NCBI GenBank assembly: GCA_016714165.1
Contig: JADJNU010000005.1
Location: 1-64,000 of the forward strand
Source of the DNA: Bdellovibrionales bacterium
GTDB taxonomy: Bacteria > Bdellovibrionota > Bdellovibrionia > Bdellovibrionales > UBA1609
Reading direction: 5' to 3'
Length of the DNA stretch: 64,000 bases
The position numbers and the translations under genes are program-made. The notes below the pieces were generated by a model. That model saw only the letters and a program-made list of their open reading frames with translations, ran no database searches and had not been told where the DNA came from. This document shows, piece after piece, positions 55,293-64,000 of this stretch (position 1 is its first letter; every line of letters starts with the position of its first letter).

Positions 55293-56888
55293 GTGACTGT
55301 TTTATTTTTTAATCCACAGCAAGAAATGGGCGGCATTCAATGCCTTTCAGCTTTCCTAAGAAAGCATGGGCACGTAACGCAGCTATTTAATGATCCTAGA
55401 TTATTTGATAATCCGTGGATACAATTCAAGAGATTCAGTCGGCTCTTTGAAAGATTCAGTGTCAGTGAGGGCCTTCTAGAAATTGAAAGGAAAAAGCCTG
55501 ATCTGATTGCTTTCTCTGCTGTCTCCGATGATTATGAATGGGCTCTAAATTGGTCGAAACATATAAAATCTGTGTTCGATATTCCCATCGTCTTTGGCAA
55601 CTGCCATCCAACTTTCTTTCCGGAAAAAGTATTAGAGAACGCTTCAGTTGACTTTATCATCCGTGGAGAGGGTGAGCTGACCCTGTTGGAATTGGTCAAA
55701 GCGCTTGAGTCAGGCAAAATTGATTTTGGCACGATCTTAGGTCTCGGATATAGAGACAATGGAATCAGCAAAGTGAATCCCATGCGTCCCCTCATTGAAG
55801 ATTTGGACACACTTCCCTATCCCGACAAGGATTTGTATTATCATAAGATGCCGTATTTAAACCATGGCTATACGACAATGACAGGTAGGGGTTGTCCTTA
55901 TAGATGTACTTTCTGTGACAATAACTCCTCCATTTTGATGTATCGGAAAAATGGAATAAAGCAAAAATGGACGCGTCGCCACAGTCCTGAACGAGTTGTT
56001 GATGAAATTCTTTGGGCTAAAAAACGTTATGATATTAAGCACGTCCGATTTAACGACGAGGATTTTAGTTATAACAAGGAATGGATTCGGCAGTTTTGTG
56101 CGTTATATAAAGAAAGAGTGGGCATTCCCTATTTTGCCTGGGTTTACCCAAATACTATCGATACGGAAATTGCTCAGATTTTGGCTGAAAGTGGCTGTGA
56201 TTCCGTTGAAATGGGAATTCAGTCGGGTTCAGAGCATCTTCGTGTCGATATAATGCATCGTAAGACGAGCGATGCTCAGATATTGAAGGCAATGGAAGCC
56301 TTACAGAATGCTCAAATTCGTGTCACCGTTGATATTATCATTGGACTCCCCTCTGAAACGAAGAGTGATCTGGATTGTACAGTGGATTTGGTGCGGAAGG
56401 CTCGTCCCTGGCACGTCTATGTTTTTTGGCTTCGTTACTATCCTTCAACTGAGATTCTTGACTTGGCAAAAAAGCGGAAACTTTTGTCGCCCGAGCAAAT
56501 CGAATTTATAGAAACGAATCAATCTTCGCGGGGTCATATTTCTGGTGGTACGGAGCTTGAGAAGAGCAGACTTTCAAGAAGTTATCATGCATTCATCGTT
56601 CTTATGCCTCTCATGCCAGACTGGCTAATTGGTTTCTTTCGCCGATATGATCTCATACGATTTTTTCCGAGCTTCTTAAACCCATTTCTTTTGGTTAATA
56701 TTACAAAATCCATCAAACGGGATAAGTACAATGAATTTCGAATCCGGGGGGCGCATATGTTGCTTTGGGAGGTGCCTCGTCTGTTTTTGCGTTTAGTTGG
56801 TAAGTGGTTGCGAAACTCTTGGAGGGGCTCCGTTCATCCGATTTCAAGGGGTGGAACATGGATTTCGAAAACACATGAATCTTCTTGA
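55293..56888 (+). CDS. B12-binding-type radical SAM protein
   Basis: 531 residues from a GTG start. The N-terminal ~140 residues are a cobalamin-binding-like Rossmann domain (FFNPQQEMGGIQCLSAFL, then IVFGNCHPTFFPEKVL), but without a clear DxHxxG motif. The radical SAM cluster CPYRCTFC lies at residues 201-208, with IQSGSEHLRVDIMHRK and IIGLPSETKSDL downstream. The C-terminal part is basic. These enzymes often methylate or rearrange lipids or natural products. The next gene begins 48 bp later and may be functionally linked. Confidence 0.85.
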   Translation: MTVLFFNPQQEMGGIQCLSAFLRKHGHVTQLFNDPRLFDNPWIQFKRFSRLFERFSVSEGLLEIERKKPDLIAFSAVSDDYEWALNWSKHIKSVFDIPIVFGNCHPTFFPEKVLENASVDFIIRGEGELTLLELVKALESGKIDFGTILGLGYRDNGISKVNPMRPLIEDLDTLPYPDKDLYYHKMPYLNHGYTTMTGRGCPYRCTFCDNNSSILMYRKNGIKQKWTRRHSPERVVDEILWAKKRYDIKHVRFNDEDFSYNKEWIRQFCALYKERVGIPYFAWVYPNTIDTEIAQILAESGCDSVEMGIQSGSEHLRVDIMHRKTSDAQILKAMEALQNAQIRVTVDIIIGLPSETKSDLDCTVDLVRKARPWHVYVFWLRYYPSTEILDLAKKRKLLSPEQIEFIETNQSSRGHISGGTELEKSRLSRSYHAFIVLMPLMPDWLIGFFRRYDLIRFFPSFLNPFLLVNITKSIKRDKYNEFRIRGAHMLLWEVPRLFLRLVGKWLRNSWRGSVHPISRGGTWISKTHESS

Positions 56889-56936
56889 GGAAGTCGAGAA
56901 GAATGGAACTCTATCAAAACGATAGCGTAGGAAAAG

Positions 56937-59714
56937 ATGTCTTTTAGCCTCGGCCGGCTTATAATTACGCTTTTAGCTGCTGTGTTCATCGTTGGCTTGC
57001 AATTGGCTTCGCTTCCCATTCTTAGCATTGTCTTTGGTGATATTGACAATCGGGAAAGCTATATTCTTTTTATTCTTTATCTCGGTATGACAGTTGGCCT
57101 AATTCCGAACAAATCAACCAAGCTTCAGGCCTATGTGTTCTCATTTTTTGCGGTCGGATTTGGCATTCTTGGTTGGAATTTGGACGCCATCCTGGAATTG
57201 GCTCTTAAAAATTCAATTTTGAGTTTGGGGCTACTCGCATTTTTTGTGATGGCTTTATTCTGGTCTGGTACCCTCTTACAAAGGGCGACTTACGGCGTAG
57301 GGCATTTTGAAAATCAGTATCGTTACGTAAATATAGCTAATCTTTTTATATTGGTCGCTTGGATTAGCCTTTTTCCTGTGCTTGGTTACGACTATTCGCT
57401 CATTTTACTTTCTATTCTCATCACACTTCTGGTGTTGGCAAGGAAATTCGCTCTTAAAAGACATGTCGATGATGGAGGAAGGAAAGTTTCAATAAGAGAT
57501 TTTTTGGTATTTCAAAACATTGAATCTCTGGCTGGAGGGATTGCCTCAGGTTTATATGTTTCCATTTTTTTCGACATTCTTCACATCTTTATGTATCCAT
57601 TGAAAATCAAGTTTGCCATCTATCTTTTCTGCGCCTTTCTATTTTTGGGACTTTCAATCGAAACTCGGAGCATTCTTGAAAAATTAAAAATTAGATCCGT
57701 TGCCTCAGCTGCTCTCGTCGCCGAATTTTTGTTCATGATGGTTCTTGTATTTCTATTTGGAGGTATCGGAAATCGGTTTTTCTTCGACCCATTGGCCTTT
57801 TCCAGAGAGTTGCCATTAGCATTTCATAACTATCAGTTATTGATTTCGATTAGCGTGGTACTGTTGATGTTACCCTACATCATTTTTGCAGCGATCATTC
57901 CAATCCAGGAGAGAAAAGGAGGCGGACGTAATAATCTTTTCTTCTGCACTCTTGGAAATACTCTTGGATTCATGCTCTTTCTTGTGTTTTTAGGTAACCA
58001 ACCGATTCAAAGCAAGTTAGCTTTAGCGTCCATTTTCATTTTCGTGATATGCTGCTTTGAAAAAAATATCTGTGTGCGCAGTGCCGCCTTAGTTCTATGC
58101 TTAATGATATCATTTCAACCATTCCTGGGGTGGCTCGACCACAGAGTGGTAAGCCAGGGGCTTCGATTTTTTGATATCGATCTCGAGGAATCAGAATCTC
58201 AAAAAAAATCAGCACTCAGATCAGACGGAGTCTTTAATTTCGATAAGTTCAAAGGGCACCAATTGTTAAATTTTAGGATGTTCTCTCGAAAGGATCACGA
58301 GGTTGGATACATCGCTAGTTATTTCAAGTCAACAAGGATGAGGCTCGGACTCGGTGGATATAATATTTCACTATTCAAATTTCATGACATCATACGTTCT
58401 CTTGTAGCTGAGGAAATGGTTGGGCTCAGTACAAAAAGAATCTTAGTTCTTGGAATTGGGAATCACTTAACTTTGACCCGTTTAGACAATTTATTTAAGC
58501 GAACATCAAGACCTGATATAATGGTCGATGTTGTCGATAGTTTTTCTTTGTTCGAAGATATGAATTTTCTTAATACTGTTGGAAAAGAGGGTGGTTTTTC
58601 TTGGCCCAATAGTCAATTTAATGCAATTAATACGGATGCACTTAACTATCTTTCAACGGTTAAGCCGGGCAGCTATGATGTTGTTATTTGGAATTTGACA
58701 TGGCCTAGTTTTGGAACGAGCGGAAAAATCTTTACGAGACAGATGAGTGAATTGGTCGCAAAGGCTCTTCGCCCCGGTGGCAGATATGTCACAGATTCAT
58801 TGGGAAATAAGACATTTGATTGTAATTTAAGATTTGGATTTTCGCATACAATTCAATATCCAATATCTACGTGTTGGCCATTTTCTTTCCAAGTTAATAC
58901 TCAAGATTCTGAGGACACAGACATTGAGGGTGGTATTATAGCAAACTTCGAAAATGAAAATGAATGCAAAGATGTTACCCCACTTAGACTGGCCAATTCT
59001 CAAATTAAGCCAAGCCTTGAAAAATTTGGATTTTCGGTCGACCGAAACTGTAATCCACAAATAAATGTGAACTGGACATTTGTTTCAAAGCTTAGGCAGA
59101 GTACTAGATTGAGCTTGGCCATGAAAGGTATTGGTCACCCGATCATTTTTTCCATTCCATTTCCAAATGATAGCGATGCCTTGGGCACAAGGCTGAGAAA
59201 TTCCACGGAACTTTTTTTTGAGATAACTCAAATTAAGGGATTTCTTCCTGTGTACCTTAGTTCAGGAAATGATTATTTCTCTTTGCGTCAGCTTTTTTCA
59301 ATCATGCTCAGTTCAGAGAATGGGATATTCTATTTACCTCGTATAAAGAAATGGACTCCGGATCTGGACTTATTTGCCAACCTGTCCCTCGATGAACTTC
59401 AGCCTCTTTACTCCATCGAGCAGCCCGGTGAGGAAAATTCAAGAATACCTGTGCGTAGATATTATACGTCTGGTGAGACTTTGTCTTACGGGATATCGGA
59501 GAATGAGATCAGAAAGAATAGCTGCCATTTTTTTAATCGATACAAGGAGCGATTCGGTATTCAGCCAAACGAGGTGGACTGTCTTAACTACATGGCCTTG
59601 TTAAAGGAAGTTCAACGATTTCTACCTCCGAATGAAGCCAGTCAAACAGGAGGCTTTGCCTTGCGCTACAGTCCGGATTTTGACAGAGTCTGTTCTGGAG
59701 CTCATAATTTGTGA
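56937..59714 (+). CDS. Polytopic membrane protein fused to a spermidine-synthase-like domain
   Basis: 925 residues. Residues ~1-420 have about a dozen membrane helices. Residues ~500-650 look like a class I methyltransferase/aminopropyltransferase fold (RILVLGIGNHLTLTRLD, DVVDSF, SYDVVIWNLTWPSFG, ALRPGGRYV). The usual Gly-rich loop GxGxG and the Asp pair of real spermidine synthases are not clear, so it may be inactive or use another substrate. A large C-terminal region follows. It is downstream of the radical-SAM gene on the same strand. Confidence 0.7.
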   Translation: MSFSLGRLIITLLAAVFIVGLQLASLPILSIVFGDIDNRESYILFILYLGMTVGLIPNKSTKLQAYVFSFFAVGFGILGWNLDAILELALKNSILSLGLLAFFVMALFWSGTLLQRATYGVGHFENQYRYVNIANLFILVAWISLFPVLGYDYSLILLSILITLLVLARKFALKRHVDDGGRKVSIRDFLVFQNIESLAGGIASGLYVSIFFDILHIFMYPLKIKFAIYLFCAFLFLGLSIETRSILEKLKIRSVASAALVAEFLFMMVLVFLFGGIGNRFFFDPLAFSRELPLAFHNYQLLISISVVLLMLPYIIFAAIIPIQERKGGGRNNLFFCTLGNTLGFMLFLVFLGNQPIQSKLALASIFIFVICCFEKNICVRSAALVLCLMISFQPFLGWLDHRVVSQGLRFFDIDLEESESQKKSALRSDGVFNFDKFKGHQLLNFRMFSRKDHEVGYIASYFKSTRMRLGLGGYNISLFKFHDIIRSLVAEEMVGLSTKRILVLGIGNHLTLTRLDNLFKRTSRPDIMVDVVDSFSLFEDMNFLNTVGKEGGFSWPNSQFNAINTDALNYLSTVKPGSYDVVIWNLTWPSFGTSGKIFTRQMSELVAKALRPGGRYVTDSLGNKTFDCNLRFGFSHTIQYPISTCWPFSFQVNTQDSEDTDIEGGIIANFENENECKDVTPLRLANSQIKPSLEKFGFSVDRNCNPQINVNWTFVSKLRQSTRLSLAMKGIGHPIIFSIPFPNDSDALGTRLRNSTELFFEITQIKGFLPVYLSSGNDYFSLRQLFSIMLSSENGIFYLPRIKKWTPDLDLFANLSLDELQPLYSIEQPGEENSRIPVRRYYTSGETLSYGISENEIRKNSCHFFNRYKERFGIQPNEVDCLNYMALLKEVQRFLPPNEASQTGGFALRYSPDFDRVCSGAHNL

Positions 59715-59740
59715 TTTTATCTAAACTTCTCGATGCTATA

Positions 59741-61276
59741 TTACGTCGCGTAAAATGGATAAAAGATCGCAGCAATCCAAGCAAGTGCGAGAGAGGCAAA
59801 GACTGCAGAGCTGGTAATTGAGTTTGATTTTCTCTCCAGTCTCGCCGCAAAAATTTCAATGATGACAAGGCATGCGGAGAATTGCAGAAGATCTCCAATA
59901 GGAGGTCTGTTGATGTCGCGTGGAGGTTGAAACAGGAACCAAACTGTCAGCAGAAAAATCCAAATACCCATACGAAGTAGGTACGATTGAAAAATTGTTT
60001 TACTGATGCTGAGTCGTCGTGTGACGAAGCACAGGGGGTAGAAGAAAAGACTAAATGCCCCCCAACGCAGGAACCTAGTTTCTGAAAGAGAGGAGTGAAA
60101 TAAATGGTGATCAACGTAAGGAGCCGCAAACAAAGCGAGTGGTAAAAATGCCAAAACTCCAATTGAGACTGCCTTTAAAAAGTAATTGAATCTTTGCATT
60201 CTGAATTTTTCTTTTGAGACAATTAAAATGACGGTAGTAGAAGATAGGCCCAGTAATATAAAGTAGATCAAGTATAAGCTCTCGCTCGTATTATGTAATT
60301 TTAAGAACGTAATTGATTCAACTCCCAATCGAATAGCTAGGGCAGAAGCCACAGAGGAAAAGATGAGAATGATAAAATCTGATATTCTAACTCGACTGGC
60401 AAATGGTTGGGTTGATCCTAACTCAGAAATTAAGCTATAGGTCATAAATATCATTGTCAAAAGAATGAACACTGCGGTTACTGGAACTGACAGGTGGAAT
60501 GCGGTCGATTTTTCTGAATTCTCAAGTGTTCCTCTCCAATTTTCGTTGATCCAGTTTAATATAAGTTCAACTACTTTCGAGTTGATGATCATTTCGAAAT
60601 GCGAAATGTCTAATTGAATCTGCTCTCCAAAGTTGGAGGATGGCTGCTTCGTCCTGGCGTGCAATGTCAATAGTCTTGGTCCCCTATAAATGGTCCCAGC
60701 TACATTTCCGTCTAAATTAATCAAACCTTTATCTAAATTGGAAAGCTGTGGAGAATTCATGAGAGAGTGGCCTATCCTTCCGCCACCAAAGGAGTGGCCA
60801 ATGAATATAATTTTCTTATTGGAAAGATTCTCTTGATCGATGAGGGACTGGACAACGGAAATTCCGATATCAATATCGCTCCTGTTCTTGTGACAAATGG
60901 GCAATCCTAATCCGGGAATATTGCATCGGAAAGTCATTGGAACGGGGGACTTTCCATGTCCAGGAAAATCAAAGCTGTAAGTTTTGATTCCATTGATGGC
61001 CAAAACTCGGGCAAGAGGCGCCATCAATTGCGCGCTACATCGCTTACCATGAAGGAGAATTGCCACTGTATTCGGAATTTCTCTGTTTTCGTGCCGAAAA
61101 ACTGATACGGTTGAGCGATCGGAGTTTTCCAGTTGTATTCGCTCGATCGTCACTGGAAAGAGGCTTTTAGAAAAGTAAAGATCAAGGCCGGCGAAAATCA
61201 CCGCCAGAAAAATCCAACTTACCCAATAAATGCGAGAAATTTTGGACAAAAAGGAAATCACCTTGCAAGGCCTCAA
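59741..61276 (-). CDS. Alpha/beta hydrolase with a C-terminal membrane domain
   Basis: 511 residues. One N-terminal membrane helix, then an alpha/beta hydrolase: oxyanion ILLHGKRC, FDFPGHGKSP, nucleophile elbow GHSFGGG (Ser near residue 166) and a possible His in DISHFEMI near 226. The second half has about eight membrane helices. The catalytic domain should lie on the periplasmic face if the first helix is an anchor. Likely an esterase, lipase or acyl-transfer enzyme on membrane lipids. Substrate unknown. It converges on the previous gene. Confidence 0.75.
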   Translation of the reverse strand: MRPCKVISFLSKISRIYWVSWIFLAVIFAGLDLYFSKSLFPVTIERIQLENSDRSTVSVFRHENREIPNTVAILLHGKRCSAQLMAPLARVLAINGIKTYSFDFPGHGKSPVPMTFRCNIPGLGLPICHKNRSDIDIGISVVQSLIDQENLSNKKIIFIGHSFGGGRIGHSLMNSPQLSNLDKGLINLDGNVAGTIYRGPRLLTLHARTKQPSSNFGEQIQLDISHFEMIINSKVVELILNWINENWRGTLENSEKSTAFHLSVPVTAVFILLTMIFMTYSLISELGSTQPFASRVRISDFIILIFSSVASALAIRLGVESITFLKLHNTSESLYLIYFILLGLSSTTVILIVSKEKFRMQRFNYFLKAVSIGVLAFLPLALFAAPYVDHHLFHSSLSETRFLRWGAFSLFFYPLCFVTRRLSISKTIFQSYLLRMGIWIFLLTVWFLFQPPRDINRPPIGDLLQFSACLVIIEIFAARLERKSNSITSSAVFASLALAWIAAIFYPFYAT

Positions 61277-61323
61277 GTGGGATCGAAAAGTGGCTGTTCA
61301 CATCATTGAATTTTGAAATCCAG

Positions 61324-61353
61324 TTGACACAATTGCAATCTATTCCATATTCT
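61324..61353 (+). promoter_or_regulatory. Sigma-70-like promoter
   Basis: TTGACA at 61324-61329, an 18-bp spacer and TATTCT at 61348-61353, about 100 bp upstream of the YdjM-type gene. Confidence 0.5.
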
Positions 61354-61451
61354 AGTGACAAATAATCTTATTGGGGCCGGTTTTTTTCGCTATTCGATAG
61401 CTTGGAAGTCCTGAGGCTTTGATTTTCTAACTATTGAACTGGACAGTTCAA

Positions 61452-62012
61452 ATGGCAACGGTTTTCACCCATTCTTTTGTTGGCTACACGCTTTCTCAGT
61501 TGGCTCCAGAGGCAGTCAGAAAAAATACCAAATTCATTTTTTGGATGTGCTTGCTCCCAATAATTCCTGATTTTGACTACCTAGGTTGGATTTTAAAGGT
61601 TCCATACGGTGGACTTTGGGGTCATCGTGGTCTGACACACTCAATTTTTTTTTCCTTTGTCCTTGGTGCCCTAGCTTGGGCTAAAATGGGAAAGCCCTAC
61701 CAACTCAAAATTGCAATTTTTCTAGGTATTTCTGCAGTTTCGCACGGAGTGCTCGATGCTATGACAAACGGGGGATTGGGAGTTGCATTTTTTTCTCCTT
61801 ATTCCTTAACGCGCCATTTTTTTTCTTGGAGACCCATTGAGGTTTCACCCATAGGAATCCGTTTTTTTTCCTCGCGGGGAATGGTTGTGATCATGAACGA
61901 AATACAATGGGTTTGGATTCCAGGTTTTGTTTTGCTACTAGCGAGATCAGTAGTCGCCCGCCAGCTTTTTTATCCTCTTAAAAAAGGGGGATCCAATAAT
62001 CCACAAATTTAG
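61452..62012 (+). CDS. YdjM-type membrane-bound metal-dependent hydrolase family protein
   Basis: 187 residues. The ATG at 61452 is preferred to an in-frame start 18 bp upstream, since MATVFTHSFVG is the usual N-terminus of the family. Conserved His/Asp motifs sit between membrane helices: PDFDYLGW, HRGLTHS and HGVLDAMTNGG. Family members are inner-membrane proteins of uncertain activity, sometimes linked to the SOS response. The rest is hydrophobic. Confidence 0.8.
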   Translation: MATVFTHSFVGYTLSQLAPEAVRKNTKFIFWMCLLPIIPDFDYLGWILKVPYGGLWGHRGLTHSIFFSFVLGALAWAKMGKPYQLKIAIFLGISAVSHGVLDAMTNGGLGVAFFSPYSLTRHFFSWRPIEVSPIGIRFFSSRGMVVIMNEIQWVWIPGFVLLLARSVVARQLFYPLKKGGSNNPQI

Positions 62013-62065
62013 GTGTTTGGATTGTGTTGGATTTTAAGTGCCTTCCAAATTTTCAAATTTAAAGT

Positions 62066-63067
62066 TCATGTCCCCGAAGGACAAATTTCATATAGTTGGC
62101 AAACCAATTGGCTTGCCAAAGGACCTTCGTTTTCGAGCGATTTGAAGTAGTCCGAAAAGTATTCCATTACGAATTTGTCCTTCATAGGTCTGTGGTCCTT
62201 GCCGAAATGGCCTTCATTTGCTTCAATTTTGGCTGCTCCAGGCCTAGCGCTAGGAAAGGTTCGGTCCATTATTGCAGGGAATGAGTGAGTGCCTCCGTAG
62301 ACAAACATTCTCTCCGGATTTCCAATATAAAGAATGGAAGAGCCACTTTTGATATAAGATAGGTTTTTCTTATACCACTCTTTCGGAGTCCCTACAAACC
62401 GATAGAATGGGTCAATAGCTAGCCATCCTCCCATTCTATTCTTGGCGATAGTCACGATATGGTGACTCCAAGGTCTACCGAAGCTGGGATCGGCCGCAAT
62501 TGCCCCCACATGGAATAATTTAAAGACGGCGTTCCTGTTTAGACCTCTCTTTCTCAATTGAAAATAGACATAGTCGGCGCGACCAAAGCAAAATCCATGT
62601 CTTCTCATCTTGATTGTTGGATCAATCGGATCATACTTATCTAGCATTTTTATTCCCACTACCGAATGAATATAGGCACTTTCCATAATCTCTAGAGCCG
62701 TATCCTTGGATATCCCTCCTGGGAGTTCTTTGGCGACTCTATCGAGAATCTCTAAGGCCAAATTGTTCCGAATTTCTAGAGCGTCTCTGTCAATTGTTGA
62801 AAAGAGAGATCCTCTAGTTTCGGCCCTTAGGGTATCGTCAATATTTTCTGAATAGGAAATCAGGTCGATCAAATTATCTTCAATGTACAATCGGGGAATT
62901 TTGAATCGGTGTAATTGCGTTTTCTGATTTCGCCTAATTTCAAGCTCCATCTCAGCATTGAATTTTTCGAGAGTGTTGGCAAGTGATTGTCCCTTAAGCC
63001 CAAGGATGCCGATTAAAATCACACCGAGAACTATCGAATTGAAACGGCCCATAAGTGAAATTTTCAT
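62066..63067 (-). CDS. Exported protein with transglutaminase-like Cys-His-Asp
   Basis: The frame is open from 63160; the ATG at 63067 is preferred because it begins a signal peptide (MGRFNSIVLGVILIGILG) and has AGGAAG upstream. ~333 residues. The middle carries GFCFGRADYVYFQLRK, then SHHIVTIA about 45 residues later and WLAIDPF, the Cys, His and Asp order of transglutaminase-like and protein-glutaminase-like enzymes. A secreted enzyme acting on protein glutamine or on peptide bonds is inferred. It overlaps the upstream gene's end by 74 bp. Confidence 0.6.
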   Translation of the reverse strand: MKISLMGRFNSIVLGVILIGILGLKGQSLANTLEKFNAEMELEIRRNQKTQLHRFKIPRLYIEDNLIDLISYSENIDDTLRAETRGSLFSTIDRDALEIRNNLALEILDRVAKELPGGISKDTALEIMESAYIHSVVGIKMLDKYDPIDPTIKMRRHGFCFGRADYVYFQLRKRGLNRNAVFKLFHVGAIAADPSFGRPWSHHIVTIAKNRMGGWLAIDPFYRFVGTPKEWYKKNLSYIKSGSSILYIGNPERMFVYGGTHSFPAIMDRTFPSARPGAAKIEANEGHFGKDHRPMKDKFVMEYFSDYFKSLENEGPLASQLVCQLYEICPSGT

Positions 63068-63959
63068 ATGGATGATCTTCCTGGATCGAGTGGCTGGAGG
63101 GACTTGGCATTTTCGATTGGAACGATGAGTTGAAATCCCGGCCATCGCGACTCTCGCCATGGAGACGTAAAAAACCGAGCTTCGAACCCACTCTAATTTC
63201 GGTCAGAGAGCTGGGACATGGAACTGCAATTGCTTTAGAAAATGGAGCTAACACCGAGGAATTGAGGAGTTTCCAGCCCTGTCTTCTGTTGAATCCTATA
63301 GCTTCGGCTAGTAGTACTTTGGTGATTTGTTCTCCACACCTAAACTCAACAAATGGAGAAATCCAGGCCGAAGTTCGCTGTGGATCAATCCAAAATGAAG
63401 GCTGAGACAGGGCCTCTCCAAGAATTGAAACAGTTAAAACTTCAGAATTTTCAAGTGAAGGGCTTAACTTTAATAGAAATCCAGCGTGGCAATATGAAAC
63501 GTCAGGGCCTGTTTGGCCAGAGCAGGGAGAAGTTTTTGCGAGTAGTACATTTGGCTCAACAAGCACGATCGGGTCAACCAGGCTAAATGCATTTTTCAAC
63601 TGATTTTCGAGTGGAGACCTTGAATATGGGTATCCTGTGTTGTGAAAACGAATGGGAGACGAATTTGGTACTCTCTCGCTAACGAGAATCACTTGCAGGC
63701 TTCCAAAATTCACAGGATTTCGCAATTCCAGATCTCCGTTTTCGATATTTTGTAGAAAGACATTTTCGAGTTTAGATTCCTTGAGTTCTTTGATCATATC
63801 GAGCTTACCAAGTGTACTTTCAGAAGGTTTTTTTCGTGGCATCAAAAAAATGGCGCTTTTAAAATTCAATTCTGAGTTCTGACAGGGTAACCCTCTTTCG
63901 CTCAGAAGTTGTTTGGAAATAAAACTATAAATATTAACAGAAAAAATCTTTTCTCTCAT
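62994..63959 (-). CDS. Hypothetical protein
   Basis: 321 residues, beginning 40 bp from the window edge. It has a basic segment (MPRKKPSEST) near residue 40 and beta-rich stretches with several cysteines. No signal peptide or known domain. Its C-terminus overlaps the start of the next gene by 74 bp, which is long; either that start is later (an ATG at 63052) or the last ~25 residues follow an undetected frameshift. Confidence 0.5.
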   Translation of the reverse strand: MREKIFSVNIYSFISKQLLSERGLPCQNSELNFKSAIFLMPRKKPSESTLGKLDMIKELKESKLENVFLQNIENGDLELRNPVNFGSLQVILVSERVPNSSPIRFHNTGYPYSRSPLENQLKNAFSLVDPIVLVEPNVLLAKTSPCSGQTGPDVSYCHAGFLLKLSPSLENSEVLTVSILGEALSQPSFWIDPQRTSAWISPFVEFRCGEQITKVLLAEAIGFNRRQGWKLLNSSVLAPFSKAIAVPCPSSLTEIRVGSKLGFLRLHGESRDGRDFNSSFQSKMPSPSSHSIQEDHPYENFTYGPFQFDSSRCDFNRHPWA

Positions 63960-64000
63960 TTGCTCGGGTGTCCAACATGTTTGATCATGGACATATTGGA

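Overview
The window looks like the chromosome of a Gram-negative bacterium at about 45% GC. It is rich in signal peptides, lipoproteins, outer-membrane barrels and secreted enzymes. The style fits Bdellovibrionota or a related delta-proteobacterial lineage, but that is an inference from gene content, because there is no rRNA or other marker gene here. It has two very different halves.

The left half (1-23.9 kb) is accessory DNA framed by a ~6 kb imperfect inverted repeat (1-6036 against 18977-25059). Each arm carries the same platform: a fragment or copy of hppA, an unidentified ORF, a parA-like ATPase with an operator-like palindrome, a large DNA-binding gene containing about 25 copies of the heptamer CGAACAC, a coiled-coil gene, and an excisionase-type HTH gene. 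The left arm contains only the 5' part of hppA and is full of small indels; the right arm runs into the intact hppA. Between the arms lies ~13 kb of cargo. Six copies of a conserved box (core TTTTCTTAC, extended GGARTTTTCTTACRT, with GCAG in place of GGAR in the arm-end copies) punctuate it, nearly all followed by a TTGAC-type promoter. Four boxes point rightwards from the left arm and two point leftwards from the right arm. The cargo is two diverged copies of an SF2 helicase with a predicted signal peptide and six C-terminal PHINT-type repeats, a lipoprotein, and several small exported proteins, many of them frameshifted. Sequence homology between duplicated units starts or stops at the boxes. 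I read this as a cassette array recombining at the box, perhaps invertible, and it is the strongest candidate for an undescribed system here. No recombinase is visible in the window.

The right half (23.9-64 kb) has long, clean genes. In order: membrane pyrophosphatase hppA; a short-chain dehydrogenase; a cysteine-motif membrane protein with a 7-bp minisatellite near its start; a secreted phospholipase A2-like protein followed by a lipoprotein and two paralogous outer-membrane barrels; a 1157-residue delta-60 repeat lipoprotein; a TolC/RND efflux pair; a membrane protein preceded by a perfect FNR-type box; an ankyrin protein; a peptide-binding protein; selD; a 1358-residue secreted protein with a caspase-like His/Cys motif; a lipoprotein; a TVP38-type membrane protein and a JmjC-like oxygenase; a B12/radical-SAM protein with a polytopic spermidine-synthase-like protein; a membrane-anchored alpha/beta hydrolase; a YdjM-type membrane protein; and a transglutaminase-like exported protein.

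Caution on quality: almost all frameshifts fall in 1-23.8 kb, many of them single-base homopolymer differences between the two arms, each arm being intact where the other is broken. Part of the apparent decay may therefore be consensus error in a collapsed or poorly covered repeat rather than real pseudogenisation.
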